A stretch of 64,000 nt of DNA from Echinostoma caproni (lineage: Eukaryota > Platyhelminthes > Trematoda > Plagiorchiida > Echinostomatidae), in the NCBI GenBank assembly GCA_900618425.1, contig UZAN01039817.1, positions 28,486 to 92,485 of the forward strand, given 5' to 3'. Shown here one piece after another: positions 11,960 to 24,200 of the stretch. The notes beneath the pieces are model-generated. The model had not been told where the DNA came from and did not search any database. It worked only from the letters and a program-made list of their open reading frames with translations. Positions within the stretch are counted from its first letter, which is position 1, and every line of letters begins with the position of its first letter. A program made the translations under genes and the position numbers.

Positions 11960-13830
11960 TAAGAATGTTCATTTGGCTGTTGGTTACATCAACCATGCAA
12001 GCATTTCCTCTCTGTTTTCTTTTGGCTTATCATGTCTGTTTCATTCTACTGCCAGAGGCAGCTTTATACTTCACATGGTAGTCACAAACCACCCCTAATT
12101 GTTTTCTCTCAAACTAATGGCCCCAGTCGTTACCAGTGATCATTGTATTCTCCTCTTAAGACCAGAGATATACTCTCGCTCTGCATATCCAACATTCATA
12201 CGATCAAACCAGATAAGGTTTCAACTCTGTAACTTTACATAAACCCTCAATTCTCTTCTCAGTCGTTCCATAACGGTTGCCCACTCTTGGATGGCTTCTT
12301 GTTTATCACTTCCTAATTGTGTTGGTCTTTTCATCGAAATGATGTAATCGATCTTCCATTTTTCTGTCCCATGGAAACGGTGTTTGTTTGCAACGACAAA
12401 ATTGCATCTCTTCTTTTGAAATCACAACGAAGGTGAAAGGAACGATCCTATACATCTCACCATCCGTCTACTGTAAAGTAAATAAGTAAATACATTACTT
12501 AAGACTGAGGTTACACGTGTAAACAAGATGTTCGCACCCAAATCCCGCAAGCGAAAAACACAAGGCTTCTATGACGAGGAATTCGTCTTCTCTGCGAACA
12601 AAAAAGGAAAAACACGAACAGTGATTTCAATGTAAATAACCTAAACTCTGCATGTCTTCGTCTGTCTAATGATAATCAGATACCCTCTTTCCCACATGAA
12701 GTTCTAATTCCGATCTGATATATGTTTCCAATGATGAAATTTTTCAGCTTCTACGTTCCTTCAAACCATCGTCATCTGCGGACCCTGATGGTTTTCTCCA
12801 GCGTTTCTCAAGTTTGGAGCAGCCCCTCGAACTAGCATGATAAAATCTCTCATCAACGAGACTCTTTCTTCACCCATGATCCTCGATTCCTGGCGACCAG
12901 TGATCATAATACCTGTTCCATAGACCTCATCCTCAACTGTTCTTGCAAAGCATTTTCGTCTCATCGCAAAGACTTCGCCAGTGCTAGAATTGACAGAGAA
13001 CACCATCCTGAGTCGCTTACAGTCATTTGTCACCATTCCTCATGATCCTCATCAGTTTACAAATTCACTTTGGATGCTGTCTAATCTGATTTACTTTATC
13101 AGCGAGTCATTGAACGGCCAAATCTGCTCGTTGCGTTTTTCTTGATTACTCGTATGCTTTTGATTCTGTATCGAAGTCATCCATCCTTTTTAAGCTTGAA
13201 ACTTTTGGCACCCCGAGACAGCTGCGTTCGTGGCTTTCTGATTACTTCACCGAAAGAATCCACTGCACAAAGCTGAGCAGGCATACATCAAGTCCTCTAT
13301 TCAATAACTCTGCTGTGCTTCAAGGTGTTGTCCTCTGTTCGTAACTTTCCTCTGCTTTCATTAGTGATCTTTCGGTTCCACACCTTGCTCATATCCAAAA
13401 GAATGCTGACGACGTTATTTTAGTCGGACCGTTTCTACGTCTTCCGAATTTCCCTCCTTCACTGAAAATCTGTCCCAAATACAACAGTTTTTAAACCATT
13501 CTGGTTTTAATTTTAACACATCTAAGTGCTTGGAGTGCATTTTTAATTCTTCCCGATCTACATTCCTGTAAGAAACTCTTCAACCCTTAATTGTAACCTT
13601 TTGTCTAGAGTGACCTCAGCCAAATATTCTGGTGTTACTATCGATAATAGCAATATCAAGGTGATTTTTCCTCTTTTCTGTAGCACCATCTCGACGGGTT
13701 CTGTTACGAAAAAGTATGATGTTCGAATATCCGCACATAGGTTCGTGATGCCCAAAACCAGGGAGGCACCCACCATGCCATTAACACAGTCGAGCTTTCC
13801 CTGTCCCATTGTTGCTAAAGTACTGGACTG
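11960..13830 (+). mobile_element. CR1-like LINE, degenerate copy
   Basis: The plus strand shows LRPEIYSRSAYPTFIRSNQI (matching LRPRIYSRSAFHSFRSSNQI of the minus copy at 28.9 kb), then FFLDYSYAFDSVSKSSILFK, LETFGTPRQLRSWLSDYFTE and a NNSAVLQGVVL block. These are RT motifs (AFDSV, and a QGA/VLSP-like block). Numerous stops and shifts are present, and a segment between the 5' part and the RT looks eroded. Confidence 0.82.
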
Positions 13831-14093
13831 AGGAGAATTTTTTTCAAATCACGGAATATGGCAATTGATTTTGAACATGAACAGTGTGCAATACAGTTAG
13901 ATTCAATCTCAAGCTTGCACAATCGCAAATATATAAATATAGATAACAAAAAGAAAGGGGATTGATCAACCGAGCTCGAATGATACAACAGTCACTAAGA
14001 AATGATGGTACGGGTTACGCAATCTAACTTAACTATGAGAGGTCACTGTGATTTACACGAGTGATTTTGTCTTCTAGAACACAATTTCAGGCG

Positions 14094-14790
14094 AACAATT
14101 GTTTTCAATAACTCATAATCATGCCGTTACAGTTCATATGAGGGGAGAAAACCAAGAGGTTGGGAGGAAAGCAATAAAATGTAATGAATCGTTCACTTCG
14201 CTTGTGTGCGTGTGTCTGTGTGCTGCACACTGCATTCTCATATCTGTGCTTCCGGGGTTTTCAGTATTCAAGTGAGTAGCGGAGGATTTGCATCAATTTC
14301 AAAGGTGAATTCTTCGTGTATGTATATGCATGACGAATTCACCTTTGAAATTGAAAACTGCTATGGGATTATGGAAAATGAAAAACAGTCTGATTATCTG
14401 GCCGGTGGCCGAGTGGGTAGCACGATCGCGTTCTGCCCATGAAGTCCTGGGTTCGATCCTCAGTTGAGTCGATGGATTCGCACAGCTTATGAAACCCAGC
14501 CAGGTTTAAACAGCTGTCCAATGCTTCCTAGCTTTTCAGTTCACGCTTCATTTGCTATATACACGACGAATTCACCTTTGAAATTGATGCAAATCCTCCA
14601 TTATTTACATGATAACTGAAAACTCCGGAAGCACCGATCGGAGAATGTGGTGTACAACGCGCACACGCACACGCACACAAGCGAAGTGAACGATTCCTCA
14701 CATTTAATTGTTCTCTTCCCAACCCCTGGGTTTTTTTCCCCTCATATAAACTGTAACTGCATGTTTATGAGTAATTGAAAACGATTTTGT
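14094..14790 (+). repeat. Long fold-back element with tRNA-like core
   Basis: The left arm (about 14094-14325) and right arm (about 14560-14790) are inverted copies over roughly 230 bp. Matching landmarks include TCGTTCACTTCGCTTGTGTG, GTGCTTCCGG and GGAGGATTTGCATCAATTTC. A second short inverted copy (GACGAATTCACCTTTGAAAT) sits at 14330-14352, making a tight hairpin with the left arm's inner end. The core (14395-14555) holds pol III-type A and B boxes. No transposase is present. It is best described as a MITE/fold-back-like or composite SINE element. Confidence 0.82.
14406..14459 (+). promoter_or_regulatory. tRNA-like internal pol III promoter (A and B boxes)
   Basis: TGGCCGAGTGG at 14406-14416 fits the A box and GGTTCGATCC at 14450-14459 fits the B box. 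The distance is tRNA-like (Ser/Leu-type start). The surrounding sequence does not close into a full cloverleaf that I could verify, so I call it a tRNA-derived SINE head, not a tRNA gene. Confidence 0.65.
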
Positions 14791-14799
14791 CTTCTGTCG

Positions 14800-16284
14800 G
14801 CTAGGGGATTTCGGGTGTCGGAATCAACTATTGTCGTGCACACAGTTCGGTTCTACTAAAAAGAACACCAAGTGTCCCGGCAGTTGCTAATGTTCGAAAC
14901 CTTTTTGCACTTCAGAGAACCATGGTACGCCTCGATAAATGTTTATGAAGACGGAACGCAGGGCAGTCGAGTGTCGCGTCTCTACCGAATGAGCAACAAC
15001 CAGGTTGAACATAGCACCACAATAACCATGGGTTGTATTCTTTGATGTGCAGAGATAACTGTTTTATCTTTCGACCTACAAACCAAAATCTGTGTAGGTT
15101 ACAAGAAATGTGAACGACAGTGGTCGGACACAAACATTCTGGTTCATTGGGTGATATTTTATGCTGCTTGATTACTGAAGAATATCTTGTGTTATTAGGC
15201 AAATTGAACAAACCCAGAGAACGAGGTAAAATACGCATTACAAACTCAGTGAACAGTTGTTTCATTGGTTTTTGTGCCAAGAATGCACACACCATCAAAG
15301 GAATAATGAAAATTGCATCTAAAAATGTCAGGCGAGGTTTATCCGAGAGTTAAAACACAACGTTGCACGGATCAGTACATTTACTACAATCGATTCACGA
15401 GAGATGGACTAGTTAGTAGAGGAAAATACGCAACCAATCTAGAAAGTACTTTCAGTCGGTCAGTCAGCTATTTATTCCCGTTCAAACAACAGAAGAGTAT
15501 GTTCAGGTAGAGAGAGCATTGACAGTCGGTAGTCCGACAAAAGTGCTAGTCAATGTACTGAACATGTCACGGCAGCCAAACCGTGACAGAAATGTGAAAT
15601 CATATGCTGGCATTTTTCTATCAAAGAGGCGGTCTAGGTGTTTTCATTAACAACACTCATTCACCTTTCCAATTGGAAGACAGGGGCTTTCTTTAAAAAA
15701 GCGCAAATCCGACAGTGATGCAAAGCCAGTCGTTACATGCTGACACCGGTTGTTCGTATGCCCTCGAGTGCAGAGGATGATTTCGTGAACGGTTTAGGGA
15801 CCAATGGCGAAATCCAGTGAGGTTAGCAAGTATTATTCAGGATGAAATACAAATGAACGAGAAAAATGATCTGATCCAGACCGAAATCACGCCCTGGATT
15901 GTTCAATATCAGTTCGTGGCGTAGAGTTCCATGCTCAAACACAAACTCTTGAATAGTTCAAAGAAAATACGGATCGCAAATGGGTGTCCAGACTACAATG
16001 ACTACTTCGGTTCTGACTGTGTGCTGTCACTTAGAAGAAACAGTTATCTGATAGCTCTGCATGATTGCCCATTGGAATATTTGCGTACGGTTTAACAAAT
16101 TATTCGACGGTCTTGTGAATTCAATTTATTCCAGACTGACGAGAATAGAAAAATAGCATTCAATAGCTACTCAGCCATCTCTCCAACCCATCATTTCAAA
16201 CCCCTGCAACAAAATGTCAGAAATAGTTGTGTGGTCTCAAAAAAGGAACCTGAACAATGTGATGACGTAATTTTTTCTTTTTGA
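14800..16284. other. No recognisable gene
   Basis: The open frame at 14912-15298 (-) and overlapping plus-strand frames have no similarity I recognise. No paired splice signals were found. Confidence 0.5.
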
Positions 16285-17340
16285 AAGGGCAAAAGTATGA
16301 TGAACAATCAAAAACCAGTCCGCCTTTACCTATCTTCAGCGACCAAATGGAACGACAGAAATACCTTGGCATTATTTTCAACTGTAAACCTCACCTGATC
16401 TGACCACGTTAATGACGTTCTTCTGAAGGTCAGGAAGCTCATGTTTTACGTTCCACGTCCTATATCACTTTACATCCCAAACCATCTAATGAGGCCTTTT
16501 GTTTTGCCCCGCTGGGTCCTATGTTTTCTTCCCGGTCTATTTATCAAGGACCTCAAACTCATTTACCGATCTTTCAAGTTAGTAGGTTTGTGGTTTCATA
16601 CTTTATTGATTGTAGTGGTACACACGAAATTCGCAACACGAACCACGCAATAGGAATCACAGGACACGAATCTAGGATCAGCTAACACCGACTGGATTAC
16701 GAAAGCACGGGACCGCAATTGAACAAGCTCACAATATCTCACGTGAACGAGACACGAGAAAAAGGCCACAAAAATGGTAGCACGTAGTTCGTTTATTGAA
16801 AGAAATGAAGGCGATTAAATAATATGTACGAAAGAAGGTCATTGGTTATCTAGGTTTCTACCAATCATATTACAGTATTGCGTGCATACTTCTGCTTCTG
16901 TCTGCACTGTCTCAGATTGGCTGGCATGATCCACCAGTGGCATGTAGTCAGAAGCCGTGACGCATCTGCGCGTCAATGACGTCACCTTTCAAATTCGATT
17001 GATCGCAGTTGTCCAGAAATTGTAGCGTGCCACTCGAGGGTATGCGTCATCACGTAGCCTAGATCACCACACATTCCACGGGAACATCTGGTATGTGGTG
17101 ACACACTACTTCAAGTCCTGTTAGACATTCTCAAATTAGAGTATTTATGATATTTCTCATCCCCCTTCATTCTGCTATTATTCAGTGCCTTTCTCTCTCA
17201 TCCATCCGTTCCACTCATAAACTGATAAAGGCACGTACTGAAGCTTACAGGCGCTCTATGGTACTGTGTCTCACAGGGTTTCTAACAAACAATGAACTCG
17301 CAGGAAATCTGCGGAAAATGCTAAACTAAAACAATCATTA
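16285..17340 (+). mobile_element. CR1-like LINE C-terminal fragment, interrupted
   Basis: The plus strand reads QMERQKYLGIIFNCKPHL (the KYLGI motif that follows the RT palm in CR1-like LINEs), then a frame-shifted VRKLMFYVPRPISLYIPN stretch and FIKDLKLIYRSFK. After the insertion at 16580-17109 the homology resumes faintly to about 17335. Decayed. Confidence 0.7.
16580..17109 (-). mobile_element. About 530-bp insertion in the LINE, LTR-like or non-autonomous
   Basis: The insert is flanked by TTCAAGT on both sides (16573-16579 and 17110-17116). Inside it, on the minus strand, the segment 17071-16589 begins TGTGGTGATC and ends GAAACCACA with AATAAAG 10-20 bp before the end. This looks like a TG..CA solo LTR, although its ends do not coincide with the flanking repeat. 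No coding capacity. Confidence 0.45.
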
Positions 17341-17344
17341 ATAC

Positions 17345-18399
17345 CCTGGTATGCTGCTGTCCGTTTTGACATCTTTCAACTACTGTTTTATAATGTTTTT
17401 CGCTTTTTGTGACACACTGTGGTTATGTGGTTGCTGAACATCCACCTTTCGAGATGTATAAAGCGATTTGTTTACTTGACTTGAGAAGAAAAAACACTGT
17501 CCATGCTTAGTTTTATTAACGTGCAACATACTGGGGGGAAAGAGATAACTGGAAGAATCCCTCAGTCACAAAGAGTTATTATTGTCTAATGAGAATTCGC
17601 GAATTGAGACAAATTACACGAAGCCTCGAAGCATAGGCTGGCTATAGGGCCAGATGAAAGTGAAGATGTGTACAGGCAATGTTGGGTGGTGTGGCAGAGT
17701 TCAAGCCTTTAACCTTGAAAACACGAAGCAGTCTCTATAAAAAGAAAATAGTTCCATGATTTGCATTTGGGTGAAATACTTCCAAGTTCCCCAGGCCAAG
17801 GCAAGTGAATCTTCCAGGGAAATTCACAGACAAAGCCTGGGCCGCAGGATAGTGGGCAGGTGTGCAAAAACCGCAATCCACTAGGATGGAGGGTGACCAT
17901 CGCCACGGATAACAGCTAAAATCTATGAACCCTTTGGAAGATCCGGAGGACTACGTTCTCCGAATATATGACGTGCACAGTATATTTTTTATTGCCAATT
18001 AGGGAACAACGAAATGTTGTTCCAGGACGTTAGGCCAACTATTCAGATGATAAAATTGCACCACACGAGAGAGAGACAAGCATCAATAGTTATGATACAC
18101 TCAAAGATTTATTATGCGAATTACTTACAAGCTCATGCCTTTCTTGTCCCACTCAAACTGATTAAGGGGCGGTCAACAAACCAACAATCCTACATGTTTC
18201 AGAATATCCAGTGAGCTGTTGTATGGATTACTGAAATACGAGTAGCCAGATGACAAGCGAGCAGAACCCCATATATTAAACGTCCAGAGTAAGATTTAAT
18301 TTAGATGTAACATGAAATCAGGTGAGACAAGAATCAGCTCTAATGTACACTGATCAATATGGATTGGCGTCCAGACAACTATCAAAATTTTCAAATTTG
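17345..18399. other. No recognisable gene
   Basis: Nothing was recognised on either strand. Confidence 0.5.
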
Positions 18400-18625
18400 A
18401 CATTTTTTGTGATGAGCAACAGTCGGGGTGAACCTCGGTGAAGGGAAACCGGCAACATACACCCCGGGATTTGGAGTAGCGAACCGTATGAGGCCACACT
18501 GGGGGATAGACGTTGTATTGAACCCAAAGACAGCAAAGCTGCCTACTCTAAAAGCTGGGTGGCGGGGTTCACACCTCGGACCATAGGGTGACAGCGACTA
18601 AACAACCGAACCACTGGTCGCAGTT
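18400..18625 (-). repeat. tRNA-derived SINE, family 2
   Basis: On the minus strand it runs from a tRNA-like head (ACCAGTGGTT..TTTAGTCGCTG) to the shared tail CTGTTGCTCATCACAAAAAA. It aligns with the copies at 54140, 31325 and 61135. The B box is mutated (GGTGTGAACCC). Confidence 0.75.
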
Positions 18626-18629
18626 CCTT

Positions 18630-20024
18630 CAGGTAAAGTTGATTGTGGATCAAGTGAAAAAAAGGAACTGCTATTAACATAAAAATGATCAAGTTAATCC
18701 AGAATGGTCACACTTCCCACTCCTCGGCGTAATGATGCGGAAATGAACGACACACACACATTTGACATCGATTAACTAGCCAACAAAGTCCAGTACAATG
18801 ATAATCACAATGAATACCCTGAAGGGGATACCAATCCCTAGCATTACTTATTACTAGAGCGGACCACACGCACCGACTGAACTAATTGGGCTTGTGGTCT
18901 ACTCGTCCGGTTTGTGTTCGTGCACACAAACACAAAGAAAGCCCGATTGACTAGTCGGAAATTCGAAAAGTTGAAACGAATGTCCAATCTGGGTTGTCTG
19001 CGTTTCACGATCGATTTCAAGTGACATTTCACCAGTTATTCCCGTACAGTTTGCGAAATATCCACCCAAAGCACCGAGTGCCTTAAATTCGATTCTGGTG
19101 AGACTGTAGAATACCAAAAACTAGACAGTGGTGGTGGCGGTAAACGCTTTGGAACAAACAGAGAAACCAGGCGAGGACTTTACGAAATGCGATGACGTCA
19201 GCGGACAAAGCGTCCAGTTGGCACAGACAAACCAAACACAAAAGATCGATACGTAATCCGTGCACGGATAGGTATGCTTGTAGTAACCCAGTTTAAGTCG
19301 GAGATGTGAGATAAGAAGGCGCCTGTCGACTAGCAATGCATTTCACCTGGTTGCAAATAAATTAACCATTTGTTTAACAAGATTTGCAAAATGTACAGCG
19401 GTGATCGAAAAAATACAAGATCTGTTTCTGATTCAATTTGTTCTCCAGTGCTTTTCTATCTCCTTTCTTATGGAAGCTCAGTCTTTCATCACCTGATGAT
19501 TCTTTTTGAAAGAGTAGTAGTCTCGTAATGACGACTGATTACGAAGTACACCGTAATAAAACTGTTAGGAATACGAGTCGATTACTAAATTCGTGGGTCA
19601 AGACGCTCTTCTTGGTCGAACAGTGACAAAGCTGTGCAGGTTTTCACGATCATAATCAAAATAGGTTAATGTTAAAACAACAACAAGCGATTTCATTTTT
19701 CCCCACACCTCTGGATGAGATGTGAACTTCTAACGGACTTTAAATATTGTTTGTTTGTCCGCTATGGCAGCACGAAGTAGGAAATTGTAGCAAATTGACG
19801 AGCAAGACGCTCGAACACTACCGTGCATGGAAGAGGTTATTGTGCAAATACCAAATAAGGTGTGAGAATCGCAGTGGAAGGAAAGTACCCTCAATCCCCC
19901 ACTAGAGAATCAAAAGACAATGAGAAGTGAAGGATCACAAATTCATTCTATATACGTACATATTTATGTGTGTGACTGGGTGCGGGCAAGTAGATAGTCA
20001 CAGTGTGTATATATTTATAAGTGC

Positions 20025-20058
<34 letters not shown>

Positions 20059-21153
20059 TTATGGAAGAAGGGAAGGGGAGATCGGTGAAAGTAAAAGACC
20101 TCGCAAAATTCTGCTCCCAATGAGCATCAAGACACAGCAGTTGGACGAAGACAATGGGGTCAAGTCATAAGGGGGGGGGAGCAAGCGATATTTTGAGCGT
20201 AATCATGTACAAGGGAACAGATAATAACATAGGAAGGATACCCGTTCGGGGCATCGCGTTGCTCGGCTGCGTGCAAACATCATCATCATCATTCGAGCAA
20301 AGTGAGACGAGAAACGAACGAAACGAGGGGCTGCTGCGGCAAATTTTAGCGGCTAGGGAGTGGAAGCCAACAAAGAAAGTGTGTGTGTGCCCACAGTACT
20401 TTCGGTGCCGATGAGGACGACGGCGATTGTGATGATGAGTGGGAAGGCAGGTGGAGAGAGGGTGCAACAGATGAACAACTGGAATCAACTGTAGAAAAGA
20501 GGCTCTGCGCGCACACACACACACACACGGTGGTTGGCAAAAAGAAAGACAAAAAACCGATTTGCTGTATTCAGACGAAAATGAAAAGAAAAAACCAACA
20601 TTAAGCAAGGCATCAGGTAGGCTGGCATATATGTTCAAGGTGAGACGAGTTATTGCAAGTTTGATGAAGTCAATGAAACTGATACACACTCTCCGATTTT
20701 AAACGCCGGTAGGTCAACACGCGTCAAAAACACCGAGTCTGTATTAAAAAAAACAGGATGTCGGGGTGGGGTGGGGAAGAGAACAGAAATAATGAGATTC
20801 GATGAGACAGAAAGAGAGAAATCGATAAGGCAATAAAAGTGCAAAAATGGTGTACAAGTTGCCGCGTTCCTCCTCCTCCGACGGTGAGGTGTGGAAACCG
20901 AAACCGATTCAACCCCGCACAAACACACACACACACACACAAAGACAAAGACAGCACAAACCGGGTATGAGATCACAGTGTTCGTGGGCAAACTAGGCTC
21001 GACCGAGAGCAACCGAGGGGCAGGTTGATACTGACTGAAGCGAATCACAAATCAACTGGCCTCGTCGCGCGAATCTGCTTTGAGTGGGTTGAGCGGGCGG
21101 AATAGGAGGACAGGGAAAAGAAAAAAACAGCTGTTTGTGTCCATGTCGGTATT
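18630..21153 (-). other. 3' UTR / downstream flank of the MRCK gene
   Basis: No protein domain was found. The 3' UTR must begin at 21153 on the minus strand; its end is not clear, because no well-placed minus-strand AATAAA was recognised before about 20 kb. The region contains CA/GT runs at about 20513-20527 and 20923-20940, and AT/GT runs at 20029-20058. Long minus-strand open frames here are Ser/Phe/Val-rich artefacts of pyrimidine-rich sequence. Confidence 0.5.
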
Positions 21154-21210
21154 TCAGGGTCCCGAGGACAGTTGCTCGTCCGTGTTCTGGTTTCCGTGTT
21201 CAACGTCGAA
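21154..21210 (-). CDS. MRCK terminal coding exon and stop
   Basis: The acceptor CTTCTCCCGTACATAG is followed, in phase 0, by FDVEHGNQNTDEQLSSGP and a TGA stop (21154-21156). The sequence is acidic and ends in Pro, reminiscent of the short acidic end of MRCK proteins. No other frame from the previous exon's donor gives a convincing continuation, but a short tail exon carries little information. Confidence 0.65.
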   Translation of the reverse strand, partial: FDVEHGNQNTDEQLSSGP

Positions 21211-24200
21211 CTATGTACGGGAGAAGACAAAACGAATCGGAAGAGTCAAACATTTGAATACACCGAACGACAATGATATGTGGTGAAGGATGAAAAAATT
21301 GGTCTTGGTTGGTTAATCCCAAAGTATAGTCTAAGGATTTTTTCCGATCTGAAAGCATTACTGCAAAATATATCTTTATTTGCATTTCAAGGAGTGATTT
21401 CGAAACAAGCTAACATAAAAACAGTGTGAGAACAATTTTATGAGATTTGAGGCCTAGATGCACCGAACCCGGACGAGCTTCACACCAACACCGATTTTAG
21501 ATCACGTTTTTCTGATCAGAGAAATAGGAACGATTGGATAGAGCAAAACGAGCGATTGCACAGTTCTTGCTACTCCTGAGACACACGTAATCGACACTTC
21601 CTGATGCCAACGGGGATGTGGCGTAAACCGTCACAGGAGATGGAAAGAAAAGCGTGTCCGTCTTCGTCTAGAACAAGTCACACGTGACTAGTAAATTCTC
21701 TTGAATATGGGGTTCATTGGGATCACTGTCACACATAGGTGTATAACAAGAAAACAACAACATTAAGTTAGCGATCTCTTGTTAATCCTTGCTCTAAACT
21801 TTAGTAATTGATGGGTAAAAATGAGAACAACCCCTACTCTGGAGAACGGAAACGCACAGTATCAATTGAATGTGCCATTGGCTTGTGTGAGTATCGTTCT
21901 GGCGACTGTACTGGTCAAATGNAAATGATCACTGGCACTGTGCGTTTAAACTAAGTGCCACAGTATTTTAGTGGACCAAAAAGATTGAGTAACTAAACCC
22001 AGGGAAAAACATTTTGCAATGCAGGAAAATTCAGCAATCAACCACAACACATACGTAGTTCGACCTACCACTAGGATTTGCGTAGGATATTTTTCAAGTC
22101 AATCAGCAGTTTTTAGTCAAACCTACCCTAGTTTACACGACGTGATTGCAAATAAAACACTCATATGAGTAAAAGACCTGACTCCAGAATGTAATGCTGT
22201 AAGTGACAGCATCTCTACAACCGCAACGTGTGAAACCGGGAGCTTAAAAAGATACAATTAAATATGTTGTGCACATCCAGCTAACCGCTGCACCATTGCA
22301 CTTAAAATGTGAGTATCGACAGGGAAGACAGCCATTTTAGGGAAGACCTAACTTTGCTCCACCCGTTCCCGATAGGTTTCAACATACACGAGACGAAAAA
22401 AGGCTGCATAACTCACTCGGGAGAACAGAGCCATTACTGTGTCCTGGATTGTGGGTGAATTGGACAGTTGGAACGAGGGAAACGAGACCGGGGACTGAGG
22501 CAGTCCGACCGCTGTGTCTGATGGCCGGGTGACGTGTGATGTATGGACCGAATCGGAATCGATACTGCCCAAGTCCAAGATCAGATTTTTCTGTTTGGGG
22601 ATAGGACGAAGTGAGAGAGAGCGCACACGGGGTGGACGCGAGGAGCTAACATTGGGCAAATTGCAGGCGCTGCTGGTTGTCGTGGTCGTGGACATCATGT
22701 TGGTGACTGACGCACGACTAGGACGAGTCTCGTTCCCGGGCACACTGAAGCGATGGCGATGATTGGGGAGAACTGGAGACTGTATGACCGTGTGCGGTGC
22801 AGGAACAAAGCAAATGGAGGAAGGGAATTTCGGTTTGACTTTTGGAGAAGTGATCAGATTGATCAACAGNGAATCGAACTAGTGGGTGCCAGATGACGCG
22901 TGAATAAAGCAAGTGGTGCGTCAGAGAGTGCAGGGGAGACCATTCACCACATGTACCAAAAACGCGATGAAAATGTGCGATCTACACGCACGCACACACG
23001 AAAATACCAGGAGTGTGTTAGCCAAGAAATCTACGGGGAAAGCCACGACACATCAACTGATGTTATAGGAGAGCATTTACCGGTTGAATTCTTCATATGT
23101 GTATGTGCGAACGGAATTCGGCAGATTCAACGATTGGTCGAGAGGGACAAACAGACAAAGAGAAAAAACAAAACTTGTAGCCATGGAATTGGATGAGATT
23201 TTGGCACACCAATAATGTGTTTTCGAAATCTGAGATCGCTGCGATCCGCAGTCGAAAAAGATTTATTTTGGAAGACGATGGAGATCCATAAGAAAAGAAC
23301 TAACGGATCAAAAAATAACAATGTATCTACAACAAAACAATCCACGCCTCCACAATAGACATCATGGACAAACGATGAGATGAATGTCCATCTGTGTAAT
23401 CGATGTACACAGGTGAATAATAATAAAAAATAACACAGGAACTCAATGAACTGAAAAAGCTTTCAATTGAATTTGAAATATGTTTTTATGGCGGATTTAC
23501 ATCCCCTAAAACTCCCGATATAGGTCAGTAGAACGATAAATTGGATTCAATTTGTACAACCATAACAGGAAATGATGAATCACAAAAAGCACGAATGGGT
23601 CAGGTGTGTTATTACATACGGTGGTAGAAGGATGACAGTGGGGATCGAAATACAGGCACGACGAAAACGGCGTTTCGGTTATAAGAAGTCGTTGCGAGAA
23701 CAGTTTTCTGTGTATCAATGGTCATCACTAGCATGTTCCGAGTAATTCTAAAACCAACAAACTTATGTGGTGCAGTTGTCCGGGTTAAAAACCCTCACTA
23801 ATATTTCGAAACCAGGAGATCATAGAGAGGACCGGGCACAATGTTATTTTCATTATCAACTTAAGGATATCCACACTGAAATAGCATTTATTTTGAAACC
23901 AGGTAACGATCACTGAGAGAGGGACAAATATGGCCAAGAACAGTGATACAAGCGGACCAGTCGATTTGACAGAATTGAACTGAACTGTGTGAAACAAATC
24001 CCGTCGAGTGCAAATCCAGCCAATGAAACTCCACGGCGAGAAAATAGGCAAAGTGTCCTAACTTAGCGTAACATGTGGTTTGGAAGTGGCTGAAAATCCG
24101 TCAAACATAATCAGATTCATTGATGAACATCGCTGGAAAAAAACATGCTACAACAGGATTGATGTGCTTTAACACTGGTTGTGTGCACGTGAATGATTGC

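Noticed and set aside
14400..14470. Functional tRNA gene (Ser/Leu-like)
   Set aside because: A and B boxes are present but no complete cloverleaf could be drawn, and related degenerate copies show it is a repeat head.
19970..20060. CRISPR-like or tandem array
   Set aside because: It is only AT/GT dinucleotide runs; no spaced repeats exist in the window.
20165..21048. Minus-strand frames of 132 and 174 codons left of the kinase stop
   Set aside because: Composition is biased by pyrimidine and CA tracts (Val-Cys-Val runs, poly-Ser/Phe). They lie in the 3' UTR or flank without splice support.
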